Below, piece by piece: positions 25,706-34,752 of a DNA stretch of 64,000 nucleotides. The notes under the pieces were generated by a model. It made no database searches. It saw only the letters and a program-made list of their open reading frames with translations, and was not told the DNA's origin. Source of the stretch: Nodularia spumigena CCY9414 (GTDB lineage: Bacteria; Cyanobacteriota; Cyanobacteriia; Cyanobacteriales; Nostocaceae); contig NZ_CP007203.1 in NCBI RefSeq assembly GCF_000340565.2, positions 3,031,824-3,095,823 of the forward strand, in the 5' to 3' direction. Position 1 is the first letter of the stretch, and each line of letters begins with the position of its first letter. The translations under genes and the position numbers were made by a program.

Positions 25706-28420
25706 TCATAACACTCTCTCTATATTTACCTCGTAATCTACTCCTAATGCTTGATTAAAATGCTTTTTACCACAAAGAATTTTACGGCGTTCATCGGGGC
25801 GTAATTCATCTAAATTTGTTGTACCTTTTGTCTCACGAATGAGGTAAAGAAGCGGTTTCCCTACTGCTTCTCCATGTTCGTCCCTATCTTCCATGATAAT
25901 TGCCCAATCTGGATTATATTCGCCTACAGGTGTAGGTACAGTAAACCAATTAGGAAGTTTGACAAATAGTTGTACATCATCTCGTTTTTCTAAATCTGCA
26001 ACAAATTTACCTTCAATACTATCTTGTATATTTTCGGCTTGACTATCAATAATTACATGATCATAAACCGAACGATTTGCCGGAATTAGATACTCTTGCC
26101 AAGTTTCAATTTCATCTTGAAATTGAGTCATTTCATACCAAGTATCTATTTTCTCATATTGAATCCCATTTACTAGATGATCTGCTAGTTTATTCTTAAT
26201 AATTTGCACCGCTACCGTAGCAAATTCATGAGGATTAGAAAGCACACTTTTTTGATTACTCAACCTTTTTAAGATTGTTAATAAGGTATGACGAGTTAAT
26301 GAGACAGAAGGAGTTGTATTCTCCAATAAGTCTACCATGAGAGTAATTACATTAGGTAAAGGTCGTTTTCCAGTTAACGTCATAGCCGTTTTACTGGTGC
26401 TAAGTTGCATGGTTTCTAATGTATCTTCATTACCTACCTCTACCCGTGCTTTAGTAATAGCAATGCGGGGAGGATTAATAGTTTTTGTGTCTAACTCATT
26501 CAGAACTTCCTCAATCAGTTTTTCTGTATGAATTTGCACAGCATAACGAGTTTTATGTTTAATTTTTTCCCACAATTCCTGAAACTCTGGTTTTAACAAA
26601 TATTCTTTACGTAACTTAGCTGTACCTTTGTTCCTCCCATTAGCTGGTTTCGGTGGTACACCTTCTTTACCATACTCGTTTTCAATTTCCTGTTGCAGTG
26701 TTGCTACATATTTTTCATAACTTTCATTAGCAATTACAGTAAGAATGTTGATTTTTGGATCAAATATTCTTTCTCCTATTTGATTCACAGCTAACCGCAC
26801 ACCCCGACCAATTTCTTGGCGTTTTTTAGTTTCTGATGTTGTTTGGTTTAGTGTGCAGATTTGAAAAACATTAGGGTTATCCCAACCTTCTCGTAATGCA
26901 GAATGGGAAAAAATAAAAGCAACAGGTTCATCTAAAGAAAGTAACCTCTCTTTATCCTTCATAATTAAGTTATAGGCTTCTTCATCTTTTTTGGCTGTAC
27001 CAGTTGTACTATCTTCAAAAACAGTTTCTCCTCCCTTTTTTCGTTTTTGGGCAAAATAAGCAGCTTGGACTTGTTCAGGTGTCAATGCTTCCCATTCTGG
27101 ATAATTTACCTTTAACTCTTCAAAGGCTTGCTTAAATAACTGACAGATAATACCATCTTCACCAGTTTCTGTTTTATAGTTAGCAACTTTATCAATAAAG
27201 AATAGCGAAATAACTTTGATACCTTGGGATTTTAGTCTTTTTTGTTTACGGAAATGTTCTTCAATCGTGTAACGAATTTGTGACTCAAAGATAGCTTCTT
27301 TATCAGTTCCCTTCGATTCACCAATGCTAATTTCTAAATTATTCTTGAAAAGCACGGTTTGAGAACCAGGATTAATTTCTTCTATTTCAAAATCTGCATA
27401 TTCACTGCGTTTAGCTTTATCAAATAAACAATCTCCTGGCTTTACTGTAATTACCTTTTCTTTAACTGTGCCATTTTTTTGTAATTGATGAATAGCAATT
27501 TTAGCTGTAATGGTTTTCTTTTGACTGGTAATATTTTCTAACCGGAGGAAGACCTGATTAAAATCATTTTCTTTAATCACTGAAGCAACTTCAATACGTT
27601 TAACTAAACCTTGATTATAAGCCGTAAAAGGAGTTAACCGATAAATTAAATTGTAGGGATTTTTGTGAGTTGCACTATAGCGGAGAATAAACAAAGGATG
27701 AAGAGATGCTAAAGCCGCAATACTTTTTTCACTCTCCATATTTTGCGGTTCATCTAAAATTAAAATAGGACGGGTTGATTGTACTAAATGCAGTGGTGTT
27801 TCACCCATTAACCTATCTGTACTCTGACGAATGACATTAGCAGCTTTATTGAAAGCATCTATTGTCATCACCATAATTTCTAAGCCGTCAGAAAGTGCAA
27901 ATTGACGCACTTGAGAAAGATTGACAGAATCATAAATATAATAACGATAAGGTGGATTACTATAAAGTTGTCGAAAATGCCTTTCAGTGACTTTTAAGGT
28001 TTTTAAAACTCCTTCTCGTACAGCAACGGAAGGAACAACTATAATAAATTTACGCAACCCATAACGCTGAAATAATTGTAAAGCAGTGCGTAAGTAAACA
28101 TAAGTTTTACCTGTTCCTGTTTCCATTTCTACAGAAAAGTTAGGAAAGGAAAGTGTTTTTTTACCTCTTATTGTTTCTATCGTTTTTTCAATATATTGGA
28201 GTGATTCATCAGGTAAAATATCGTTTTGTTTTTGAACTGCTTGCAGATTTTCTAATAAACTTGCTTCGTCTAAATCCAGACGATTCATGACAGTAGCAGA
28301 ACCCCACTCTAAAATTAAACTCATGTCTAATTCTATGCGGGGTTGACCTTCTAATAAATTAGTAACGGCTTCAATAGCAGTAGTTTGGTATTCTTGGTTG
28401 GCATCAAATCTAAATTCCAT
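25706..28420 (-). CDS. Type III restriction enzyme, Res subunit
   Basis: The 904-residue protein has a superfamily 2 helicase core: Q-like N-terminus, Walker A in VEMETGTGKTYVYLRTA near residue 99, the Walker B variant LILDEPQ, and motif VI in KRQEIGRGVRLAVN near 540. HSALREGWDNPNVFQICTLNQ is typical of type III Res proteins. The C-terminal region has a PD-(D/E)XK nuclease pattern, YNPDWAIIMED ... LYLIRETKG. It lies 12 bp downstream of the methyltransferase gene in the same direction, forming a standard mod-res pair. No frameshift or stop is seen, so it is probably active. Confidence 0.93.
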   Translation of the reverse strand: MEFRFDANQEYQTTAIEAVTNLLEGQPRIELDMSLILEWGSATVMNRLDLDEASLLENLQAVQKQNDILPDESLQYIEKTIETIRGKKTLSFPNFSVEMETGTGKTYVYLRTALQLFQRYGLRKFIIVVPSVAVREGVLKTLKVTERHFRQLYSNPPYRYYIYDSVNLSQVRQFALSDGLEIMVMTIDAFNKAANVIRQSTDRLMGETPLHLVQSTRPILILDEPQNMESEKSIAALASLHPLFILRYSATHKNPYNLIYRLTPFTAYNQGLVKRIEVASVIKENDFNQVFLRLENITSQKKTITAKIAIHQLQKNGTVKEKVITVKPGDCLFDKAKRSEYADFEIEEINPGSQTVLFKNNLEISIGESKGTDKEAIFESQIRYTIEEHFRKQKRLKSQGIKVISLFFIDKVANYKTETGEDGIICQLFKQAFEELKVNYPEWEALTPEQVQAAYFAQKRKKGGETVFEDSTTGTAKKDEEAYNLIMKDKERLLSLDEPVAFIFSHSALREGWDNPNVFQICTLNQTTSETKKRQEIGRGVRLAVNQIGERIFDPKINILTVIANESYEKYVATLQQEIENEYGKEGVPPKPANGRNKGTAKLRKEYLLKPEFQELWEKIKHKTRYAVQIHTEKLIEEVLNELDTKTINPPRIAITKARVEVGNEDTLETMQLSTSKTAMTLTGKRPLPNVITLMVDLLENTTPSVSLTRHTLLTILKRLSNQKSVLSNPHEFATVAVQIIKNKLADHLVNGIQYEKIDTWYEMTQFQDEIETWQEYLIPANRSVYDHVIIDSQAENIQDSIEGKFVADLEKRDDVQLFVKLPNWFTVPTPVGEYNPDWAIIMEDRDEHGEAVGKPLLYLIRETKGTTNLDELRPDERRKILCGKKHFNQALGVDYEVNIERVL

Positions 28421-28432
28421 CTGCTACCCCTT

Positions 28433-30334
28433 TTAAATAGTTTTTAGTCTACATTGCAGCACTAAATTAGCTGCTGTTGTATCATCAATTGCCATGTCAC
28501 GGCAAATTAATAAATCGTTTTTAGTTAGTTTTAATGTTCTCGCTGTTTCAAAATGAAACTGATTATCAAGACTAATATAAAAATGCTGTCTTTTATCTTC
28601 ATCAGTTACTTTGTAGATAGTAGCCGATTCAATTTCTGTAACTTGCTCAATGCGAGATGTTAAGCTATAACCTTGTTTGAGCATGACTTCATATATTACA
28701 TTTTCTAATTCCCAGCCATCAACTAAAGGATCATTAAATAGTTCTAGTTGTTCTATATATTGTTCGGGTTCTGTATCGGATGGTAATTCTTCCGATTGAC
28801 GATAATTTGATTTAGATAATTTTAAAACTTTGAAACCTAAATCTTCTGGAGTTTCGCGATTTTGCAATGGGAGTTTACCGTTGGCTGAATTTTTTATTTT
28901 CTGAATACTACGACGAATACGCTCTTTACTAATATCAGAAATAGTAGTAAACTGTGGATTATATGTTTTTTGTGGTAACTGAATTAGTATAAATCGACGA
29001 TCACCAGTATCTTCATGATTTAATTCTAATACTGCCTGGGCTGTAGTAGCAGAACCCGCGAAAAAATCAAGAATAATATCTGTTGAATCTGTATTTGTAG
29101 ATAATTCAACTATACGTTTGATTAACCGGGTTGGTTTTGGTGTATCAAAAGATTGAGATGCTTCTGGAAAGAGAGATTTAATCTGTTTTTTAGCTTCATC
29201 ATTATGTCCAACATCTTTATGTTGCCACCAAGTATCTGATATAATTCCACCTACTTCCGATAAAAACCTTTTGTATGCAGGTACTTTATTTTCCTGATTT
29301 AATCCCCACCAAACTCTATTATCTTGAACATTTTGTTGATGTCTAGCTTTGCTATAGCGCCAAACCGCAGTTCGACTAGGCCAGATTTCTTCTTCTGTTT
29401 TGGGATGAATTATTGGATAGTAAAGATTGGGTCTTTGTTCAGCCGATTTATTACATAAATAGTCTGAAGCTTTCCATAAACCTCGCGGATCATTATCTGG
29501 ATTTTTGTATAGTTTATTTTGTTCTTCTGTTCTCTCCATTCTGCCAATTAGTGCTATTGGTTTACCACTATCTAAAAACTGTCTCTGCTTACTATAAACC
29601 AATATAAAATCATGGGTAGCTGAAAAATCAACAGTATCATTAGCTGGAGCATATTTTTTTTGCCAACACACGCACGCAACGAAATTCTCTTCTCCAAAAA
29701 TTTCATTCATCAACAACCGCAAATTATGAACCTCATGATCATCAATACTCACGAAAATTACCCCATCTTCTTTTAACAATTGCCGTGCCAAAAACAGACG
29801 GGGATACATCATAGATAACCAAGCAGAATGATAACGTCCACTGGTTTCAGGATTGCTAGTTTGTAAATTTCCTTCACTATCTTTTTGACCTGTTAATTCT
29901 AAATAGTTATCAAGAGTATCTGTATAATTATCTGGATAAATAAAATCATTGCCCGTGTTGTAGGGAGGGTCAATGTAAATCATCTTTACTTGTCCAGAAT
30001 AGGAATTGCGAAGTAACTTTAAAACCTCTAAATTATCACCTTCAATAAACAAATTTTGAGTATGATCAAAATCTACTGATTCATTTCTATCTGGTTTTAA
30101 TGTTGCTCTACTGGGTGTTTGTAACATCTGAATAGCTTCGCGCTTACCAGCCCAAGTAAAAGAGTAACGTTCTGGGCGATCATCTATAATTTCTCCTAAA
30201 GTTGCCTTTAATTTGGCAAAATCTATATTATCTTCTGTAAACACCTCTGGAAAAATGGCTTTAAGCTGCTCAATTTGTTCAGCCTTGATATCACCAGAAG
30301 TTATTTCTACCTTCTCTACATCTTTTCTGTTCAT
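28433..30334 (-). CDS. Type III DNA methyltransferase, Mod subunit
   Basis: The 633-residue protein is a beta-class N6-adenine methyltransferase. The catalytic motif DPPYNTGNDF near residue 120 precedes the SAM-binding motif LDFFAGSATTAQAVLEL near 425. The segment LFIEGDNLEVLKLLRNSYSGQVKMIYIDPPY is a hallmark of type III Mod enzymes. The region between the motifs should hold the target-recognition domain. It would modify one strand of an asymmetric site and is also required for cleavage by the Res subunit. The start is ATG at 30334, with an AT-rich promoter region upstream. Confidence 0.94.
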   Translation of the reverse strand: MNRKDVEKVEITSGDIKAEQIEQLKAIFPEVFTEDNIDFAKLKATLGEIIDDRPERYSFTWAGKREAIQMLQTPSRATLKPDRNESVDFDHTQNLFIEGDNLEVLKLLRNSYSGQVKMIYIDPPYNTGNDFIYPDNYTDTLDNYLELTGQKDSEGNLQTSNPETSGRYHSAWLSMMYPRLFLARQLLKEDGVIFVSIDDHEVHNLRLLMNEIFGEENFVACVCWQKKYAPANDTVDFSATHDFILVYSKQRQFLDSGKPIALIGRMERTEEQNKLYKNPDNDPRGLWKASDYLCNKSAEQRPNLYYPIIHPKTEEEIWPSRTAVWRYSKARHQQNVQDNRVWWGLNQENKVPAYKRFLSEVGGIISDTWWQHKDVGHNDEAKKQIKSLFPEASQSFDTPKPTRLIKRIVELSTNTDSTDIILDFFAGSATTAQAVLELNHEDTGDRRFILIQLPQKTYNPQFTTISDISKERIRRSIQKIKNSANGKLPLQNRETPEDLGFKVLKLSKSNYRQSEELPSDTEPEQYIEQLELFNDPLVDGWELENVIYEVMLKQGYSLTSRIEQVTEIESATIYKVTDEDKRQHFYISLDNQFHFETARTLKLTKNDLLICRDMAIDDTTAANLVLQCRLKTI

Positions 30335-30716
30335 TGATTAAATGTATTGAATATATTATACATTATGGTTAAAAATAGATTTTAACAGAAATTGTACTAG
30401 TCTGCGTCCTTAAAAAATGAACTGGGTGCGGCTCAATGCCCTTATATTTTTTAATCCGATTGAAAACCAATGGTTTACTCCAGTTGCTACCCCTGGACGT
30501 AGTGAAACCATTTTCATTTAGAAAGTCAGCGCGCTTGATAGCTCTTACCTTACTGATGTAACTCCAGCATACAATTAAAAGCCTTGAAAATCAATAAAAA
30601 CCCTACATAATCAACTTTTTGACTTTTGACTTTTGACTTTTAACTTCCGCCTTGCGGTACTATATCCCCTATTGCCTTTGTGCAGTTTATGTGGGGAGTA
30701 GTGCAGGTCAAAAAAC
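30335..30716. repeat. Divergent intergenic region with TTTTGAC heptamer repeats
   Basis: The 382-bp space between mod (minus) and the kinase gene (plus) has an AT-rich promoter-like stretch near 30340-30390. Four heptamer units (three TTTTGAC and one TTTTAAC) run from 30617 to 30644. They are followed at once by the hairpin-forming TTCCGCCTTGCGG at 30645-30657. The same combination, heptamers followed by a TTCCGC/GCGG hairpin, occurs upstream of the gene at 3670, so this is a dispersed composite repeat. Confidence 0.6.
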
Positions 30717-31817
30717 ATGACAAATGAGATCAATTTAATTGCTATAGCCGAACAATTCACCTCTCAAGGTCAGGTTACGAGGATTCAATCATTGGGAAAT
30801 GGTAATATTAATGACACTTTTCTGGTAAATCTGGATTCCCCAGAGAAAAAGCATTTTGTGCTGCAACGCATCAATACGCAAGTGTTTGGGCAGCCAGAAC
30901 TGGTTATGCAGAATATGCGTATTTTAACAGATCATGTGAGCCAGAACCTAAAACTTACCCCTGCCAATCGGCGCTGGGAGGTTCCTCGCGTGTTATTAAC
31001 TCAGGATGGTCAAAACCTCTGGAGAGACGAAAATAATGGCTGCTGGCGGGCTATCAGCTTTGTAGACAACGCCCAATCATTTGACACTTTGGCGGATAAT
31101 TCCCACGCCCCAGAAATCGGCTATGCTTTGGGAATGTTCCACAATCTCATCAGTGATTTACCCCCGGCAAAACTCGCTGATACTTTACCAGGATTTCATA
31201 TTACACCAATTTATCTTCAGCAGTACGAGGATATACTGACAAAAACTCAACCGCAGACATCCCCAGAGATTAACTATTGCTTACAATTTGTCAGCAGTAG
31301 AACTACCTTTGCACATATCTTAGAAGATGCCAAAGCTACAGGTAAATTGCCACTCCGCCTGATCCACGGCGACCCCAAAATTAATAATGTGTTGTTTGAT
31401 ACTGCCACACAGAAAGCAGTTAGCATTATCGACCTCGACACCGTAAAGCCGGGACTAATACATTACGACATTGGCGACTGTTTGCGGTCTGGTTGCAATC
31501 TGGCGGGAGAAGAAACAGACCAATGGCAAAACGTTTCTTTTAATACAGATTTATGTCAGGGAATTTTACAGGGTTATCTTGATGTTGCTCAAGCTTTTCT
31601 CACCGAAAATGACTATACCTACATTTACGCTGCTATTCGTTTGATTAGCTTTGAGTTAGGACTGAGATTCTTTACGGACTATTTAGCTGGGAATGTATAC
31701 TTTAAAATTAAGTATCCAGAACATAACTTAGCCAGGGCGTTAGTTCAGTTTAAGCTGACTGAGAGTATTGAAGCTCAAGAAACCAAGATTCGCCAAATTA
31801 TCGCAGATTTGAAATGA
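30717..31817 (+). CDS. Phosphotransferase-family sugar kinase, NahK-like
   Basis: The 366-residue protein has the aminoglycoside-phosphotransferase/choline-kinase fold motifs: the Brenner catalytic loop LIHGDPKINNVLFD near 220 and the metal-binding IIDLDTV near 242. The N-terminus (SLGNGNINDTFLV, FVLQRINTQVFGQPELVMQNM) resembles N-acetylhexosamine 1-kinase (NahK)-type proteins. A role in N-acetylhexosamine phosphorylation would fit the 2-epimerase gene upstream, but the substrate is inferred. It overlaps the next gene by four bases (ATGA). Confidence 0.78.
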   Translation: MTNEINLIAIAEQFTSQGQVTRIQSLGNGNINDTFLVNLDSPEKKHFVLQRINTQVFGQPELVMQNMRILTDHVSQNLKLTPANRRWEVPRVLLTQDGQNLWRDENNGCWRAISFVDNAQSFDTLADNSHAPEIGYALGMFHNLISDLPPAKLADTLPGFHITPIYLQQYEDILTKTQPQTSPEINYCLQFVSSRTTFAHILEDAKATGKLPLRLIHGDPKINNVLFDTATQKAVSIIDLDTVKPGLIHYDIGDCLRSGCNLAGEETDQWQNVSFNTDLCQGILQGYLDVAQAFLTENDYTYIYAAIRLISFELGLRFFTDYLAGNVYFKIKYPEHNLARALVQFKLTESIEAQETKIRQIIADLK

Positions 31818-32350
31818 AAAATCAGGAATTTTCTCTAAAACCGTTTCCCTCTCCGGAATCTTGGCCTAATTTGCAAATTACAGGTAATATTGCTCGATAT
31901 GCAAATAAACTTAGCCTCCGTTATCAGCTGACGGGTGATTTAAACCAAGTCGTGATTCCTCAATTATCAGATACACCAGAGCGCAAGCCTGAACTATGGG
32001 AAAATACTTGTTTTGAGTTTTTTATTGGTATTAAAGATTCTGAGTATTGGGAATTCAACCTTTCCCCCACCGGACATTGGAATGTTTATCATTTTGATGG
32101 CTATCGTCAAGGAATGCAAGAGGAAACAGCCTTTCATATCCTCCCGTTTCTTGTCCAGAAGCAAGCTGATAGTTTCACACTGGTTTTGGATGTGGATTTG
32201 GGTAAAATATTGGTGAGAGAACAAGAAATAAGTGTTGCGATTACTACAGTAGTTAAAGATAAAAATAGTAATGTTACTTACTGGGCGTTAGCTCATTCAG
32301 GAGTAAACCCTGACTTTCATCTGCGAGATAGTTTTATGATTTCGTTGTGA
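31814..32350 (+). CDS. DOMON-like domain protein
   Basis: The 178-residue protein is predicted to be an all-beta sandwich, with the pattern (P)ERKPELWENTCFEFFIG, YWEFNLSPTGHWNVYHFDGYRQGM and a final ALAHSGVNPDFHLRDSF. This matches the conserved cyanobacterial family annotated as DOMON-like, related to sugar- or haem-binding DOMON domains. There is no signal peptide, so it is probably cytosolic. The four-base overlap with the NahK-like gene indicates translational coupling and a shared carbohydrate-related role. Confidence 0.75.
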   Translation: MKNQEFSLKPFPSPESWPNLQITGNIARYANKLSLRYQLTGDLNQVVIPQLSDTPERKPELWENTCFEFFIGIKDSEYWEFNLSPTGHWNVYHFDGYRQGMQEETAFHILPFLVQKQADSFTLVLDVDLGKILVREQEISVAITTVVKDKNSNVTYWALAHSGVNPDFHLRDSFMISL

Positions 32351-32634
32351 TGATGTTGGTAGCAGACACAATGTTTGTGTAGCAGGGAATTATATTTGCC
32401 TGATCTGGGAAAATATCTTTGGAGAGCGATCGCCATCATCTGGTATCGTGGGCATTGGGTAGCAAATAATTAGCCATTAATGATATAATTAAACACACAC
32501 AGAATGAAGTTACTGCGTGGTCACTAGGAGATTAATATCAACAAAATATATATGTGTAAGTAGGTAAACAAAAAAAATTAAAGGTGTGTAAAGATAAGTA
32601 AATACGGAAAAACATATATTAGGGTGATGTAAAT

Positions 32635-33042
32635 ATGGGGTCAAGGTTAAGGATATTCCTGACAAAAAAACAAGATAGAGAGTTGTTTGACCTGAGAACA
32701 GCGAAAGTACCGCAGAAAGTAAAAGATAGAGCTGAAGTAATCAGATTAAATGCAGATGGTTGGTATGTGGAAAAAATAGCGGCTCACTTTGATTGGGGAG
32801 AGCAAACAGTAAGAGTCGTGTTGAATAAGTGGGAAAAAGAAGGAATAGAAGGACTCCATGAGTTACCAGGTCGAGGGAGAAAGCCAAAATTGGTGGAAGC
32901 TGACATTGAATATTTAGAAAAATGCTTGAAAGAAGAAGCACAAACTTATAACAGTAAGCAATTAGCAGAAAAACTGGATAAAGAGCGTGGGATAAAAGTA
33001 AGTACCAACACAATCAGACGGGGACTAAAAAAAAAGGGGTGA
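32635..33042 (+). CDS. IS630 transposase, N-terminal HTH part (orfA)
   Basis: The 135-residue product has a helix-turn-helix typical of IS630 transposases (VIRLNADGWYVEKIAAHFDWGEQTVRVVLNKW in part) and a second DNA-binding region (KQLAEKLDKERGIKVSTNTIRRGLKKKG). It lacks the DDE catalytic residues, which are in the next frame. Its last codons run over an A9 tract at about 33027-33035. A -1 slip there would join it to orfB, as known for this family. Confidence 0.92.
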   Translation: MGSRLRIFLTKKQDRELFDLRTAKVPQKVKDRAEVIRLNADGWYVEKIAAHFDWGEQTVRVVLNKWEKEGIEGLHELPGRGRKPKLVEADIEYLEKCLKEEAQTYNSKQLAEKLDKERGIKVSTNTIRRGLKKKG

Positions 33043-33683
33043 TTTGGAAGCGGATAAGAATAAGTCATCAAGCAAAACAAGATCCAGTGACTCGTGCAAA
33101 TAAACAAGCAGATATGGATATGTTAGAACTGGCTGCGGCTAGTGGAGAAATAGACCTAAAATATTTGGATGAATCAGGATTTTCAGCTTGGAGTGATTCA
33201 GGTTATACATACTATCAAAAAGGAGAACAAAAAAAGCTCGAACAAACAAAAAGACGTGGACGCAGAATCAGTATTATTGGGCTATTTCAGCCATTAATTA
33301 GCTTTATTTATGGTCTAGTAATTGGAGGAGTTAAGCGCAGTTCTTACATCAAAATGATGGAACAAGAGGCGCAAGAAGCATCTGAAAGTAAACGAATGAG
33401 AGTCATAGTTCAAGATAATGGACCAATACATTGTTGTAAAGAAGTTCAGGCATTATGGACAAAGTGGGAACAAATGGGTTTATATATGTTTTTCCTTCCT
33501 AAATATTGCTCGGAAATGAATCCAATTGAATTAGAATGGCAACATCTTAAACGAGATGAAATTGCTGGAAAAATGTTTGAGGATGAATTAGAACTAGCGT
33601 ATGCAGTTATGGATGGTGTTGAAACCAGAGGTAAAAAAGGAAAACACCGGACAGAACGTACTAAATTTAACAAAGCCAATTAG
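33039..33683 (+). CDS. IS630 transposase, DDE catalytic part (orfB)
   Basis: The 214-residue product carries the catalytic triad: D in YLDESGFSAW, D in VIVQDNGPIH and E in NPIELEWQHLK, with the spacing seen in IS630/Tc1 enzymes. It starts with a GTG overlapping the end of orfA by four bases. Since it has no DNA-binding domain, it is probably made as an orfA-orfB fusion by slippage on the A9 tract. The frame is intact, so the element may be active. Confidence 0.92.
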   Translation: MIWKRIRISHQAKQDPVTRANKQADMDMLELAAASGEIDLKYLDESGFSAWSDSGYTYYQKGEQKKLEQTKRRGRRISIIGLFQPLISFIYGLVIGGVKRSSYIKMMEQEAQEASESKRMRVIVQDNGPIHCCKEVQALWTKWEQMGLYMFFLPKYCSEMNPIELEWQHLKRDEIAGKMFEDELELAYAVMDGVETRGKKGKHRTERTKFNKAN

Positions 33684-33730
33684 GTTAACTTTTCTTTACA
33701 TACCTTTAAATTTTTCTGTTAACCTACTTA

Positions 33731-34073
33731 TTGTTGAATTGATTGTAAACATATACCATTGCCAAAAAATAGTTTTGGTAATGGGCGCATAGCGCAAATT
33801 TACGATCTAAATATGTTATAGATATTCGCATTCAAGTGAAGTATGGGCAGTAATAATTGAACGCAGATGGACGCAGATAAACGCAGATAATTTTGTACTT
33901 CATTAGACTAGAAAATGCTATATGTGCATCTTTAAAGTAAAATGATATCAGAGAAAAAATATAGCTTACATTCATTAGTAAGCCATATCATTTATAAATA
34001 ATTTGTGAACATTTATGGTTGAAAAATTACATTAACAGGTTGAGAAACTTGATAATTTGAATGTTGAACAGTA
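33731..34073. other. Non-coding stretch after IS copy 1
   Basis: No gene is visible. Three near-identical ACGCAGAT(G/A) units lie at about 33862-33890, a common small direct repeat of cyanobacterial intergenic DNA. An inverted pair CATTGCCAAAA / TTTTGGTAATG lies at about 33758-33782. It is not related in sequence to the DNA on the right side of IS copy 2. Confidence 0.5.
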
Positions 34074-34622
34074 TTAAATATGCCTCCAAAAGTTCTTACT
34101 AATTGTTTTTAAGCTGACAACTTTCCTGTTATTACCAGATTCTGATGTATTTTCACCTTGAACAGATTCAGTTGCCAATAAAGATTTTAGTAGTGATAGT
34201 TGGTGGTCTACGTCTCCGACATGACGGTATATTAAGGAGGGGATTATTTTCATGCCTAAAGGTGTAGGGACAATTTTTAGATATTGGTTTAATGTCTCTA
34301 AATAATTGCTATTTGCGAATTGTCTTTCAGCTACATAAGGGCGTAATATTTCTAGCAATTGAATAGCTCTTTTGATTTCCAAAGAATCAGAAGTATGATC
34401 AATTTGAGGCTGGCTTTCTCGGTAGCCTTTCATTTTCTTTTCAGCAACGAGATTGTGAAATTTAGAAACTGCTTGTTGAAAATTACCAAATGAGTGAACT
34501 TTCTGTTGAGATTTGTAGCCTACTCGACCCCATTCAACAGTTAAATTTTCTTGCTCAACTTTAGCACTCCAGAACTTATTGCTATTCTGGGCAGCATCTA
34601 CGAATACTAAATATATTTCCAT
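34074..34622 (-). CDS. WGR domain protein
   Basis: The first ~80 residues are a WGR domain: strands up to FWSAKVEQENLTVEWGRVGYKSQQ, then FGNFQQAVSKFHNLVAEKKMKGY. WGR domains bind DNA ends or nucleic acid in PARPs and occur alone or fused to ATPases in bacteria. The remaining ~100 residues (ELLEILRPYV-like helix, YLETLNQYLKIVPTPLGMKI) are helical and not assigned. It is the last gene on the minus-strand accessory block, separated from the broken AAA gene by a perfect 11-bp hairpin. Its role may be nucleic-acid sensing, but that is inference. Confidence 0.85.
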   Translation of the reverse strand: MEIYLVFVDAAQNSNKFWSAKVEQENLTVEWGRVGYKSQQKVHSFGNFQQAVSKFHNLVAEKKMKGYRESQPQIDHTSDSLEIKRAIQLLEILRPYVAERQFANSNYLETLNQYLKIVPTPLGMKIIPSLIYRHVGDVDHQLSLLKSLLATESVQGENTSESGNNRKVVSLKTISKNFWRHI

Positions 34623-34650
34623 GATGATTACAATGATATTTCATGGTTGT

Positions 34651-34686
34651 AAACCGCTAAAAACTCCAATTAGTATTTAGCGGTTT
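34651..34686 (-). terminator. Perfect 11-bp hairpin after the AAA gene
   Basis: AAACCGCTAAA at 34651-34661 and TTTAGCGGTTT at 34676-34686 are exact inverted repeats with a 14-base loop. It lies between the AAA gene stop and the WGR gene start on the minus strand, a good position for termination or RNA processing. The 3' side lacks a long T run, so rho-independent termination is uncertain. Confidence 0.5.
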
Positions 34687-34752
34687 AGTGATTTATGGCT
34701 TACTTGACTACTGAAAGCAAAGCGAGCCGCTTACTTCTGTGCCGGAGGCAAT

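Larger units (their letters stand above)
32557..33730 (+). mobile_element. IS630-type insertion sequence, copy 1
   Basis: The element runs between TA dinucleotides at 32557-32558 and 33729-33730, the TA target duplication expected for the IS630/Tc1 group. The ends are imperfect inverted repeats of about 40 bp: left TAAGTAGGTAAACA, right (reverse complement) TAAGTAGGTTAACA. It carries two overlapping transposase frames. The same 1174 bases occur at 56450-57623; comparison by eye through both genes and both ends showed no difference, so the copies are recent. Confidence 0.93.

Noticed and set aside
33601-33792. Short frame running out of IS copy 1
   Set aside because: It is the same out-of-frame reading through the IS end as at copy 2 and stops soon after in unrelated non-coding DNA.
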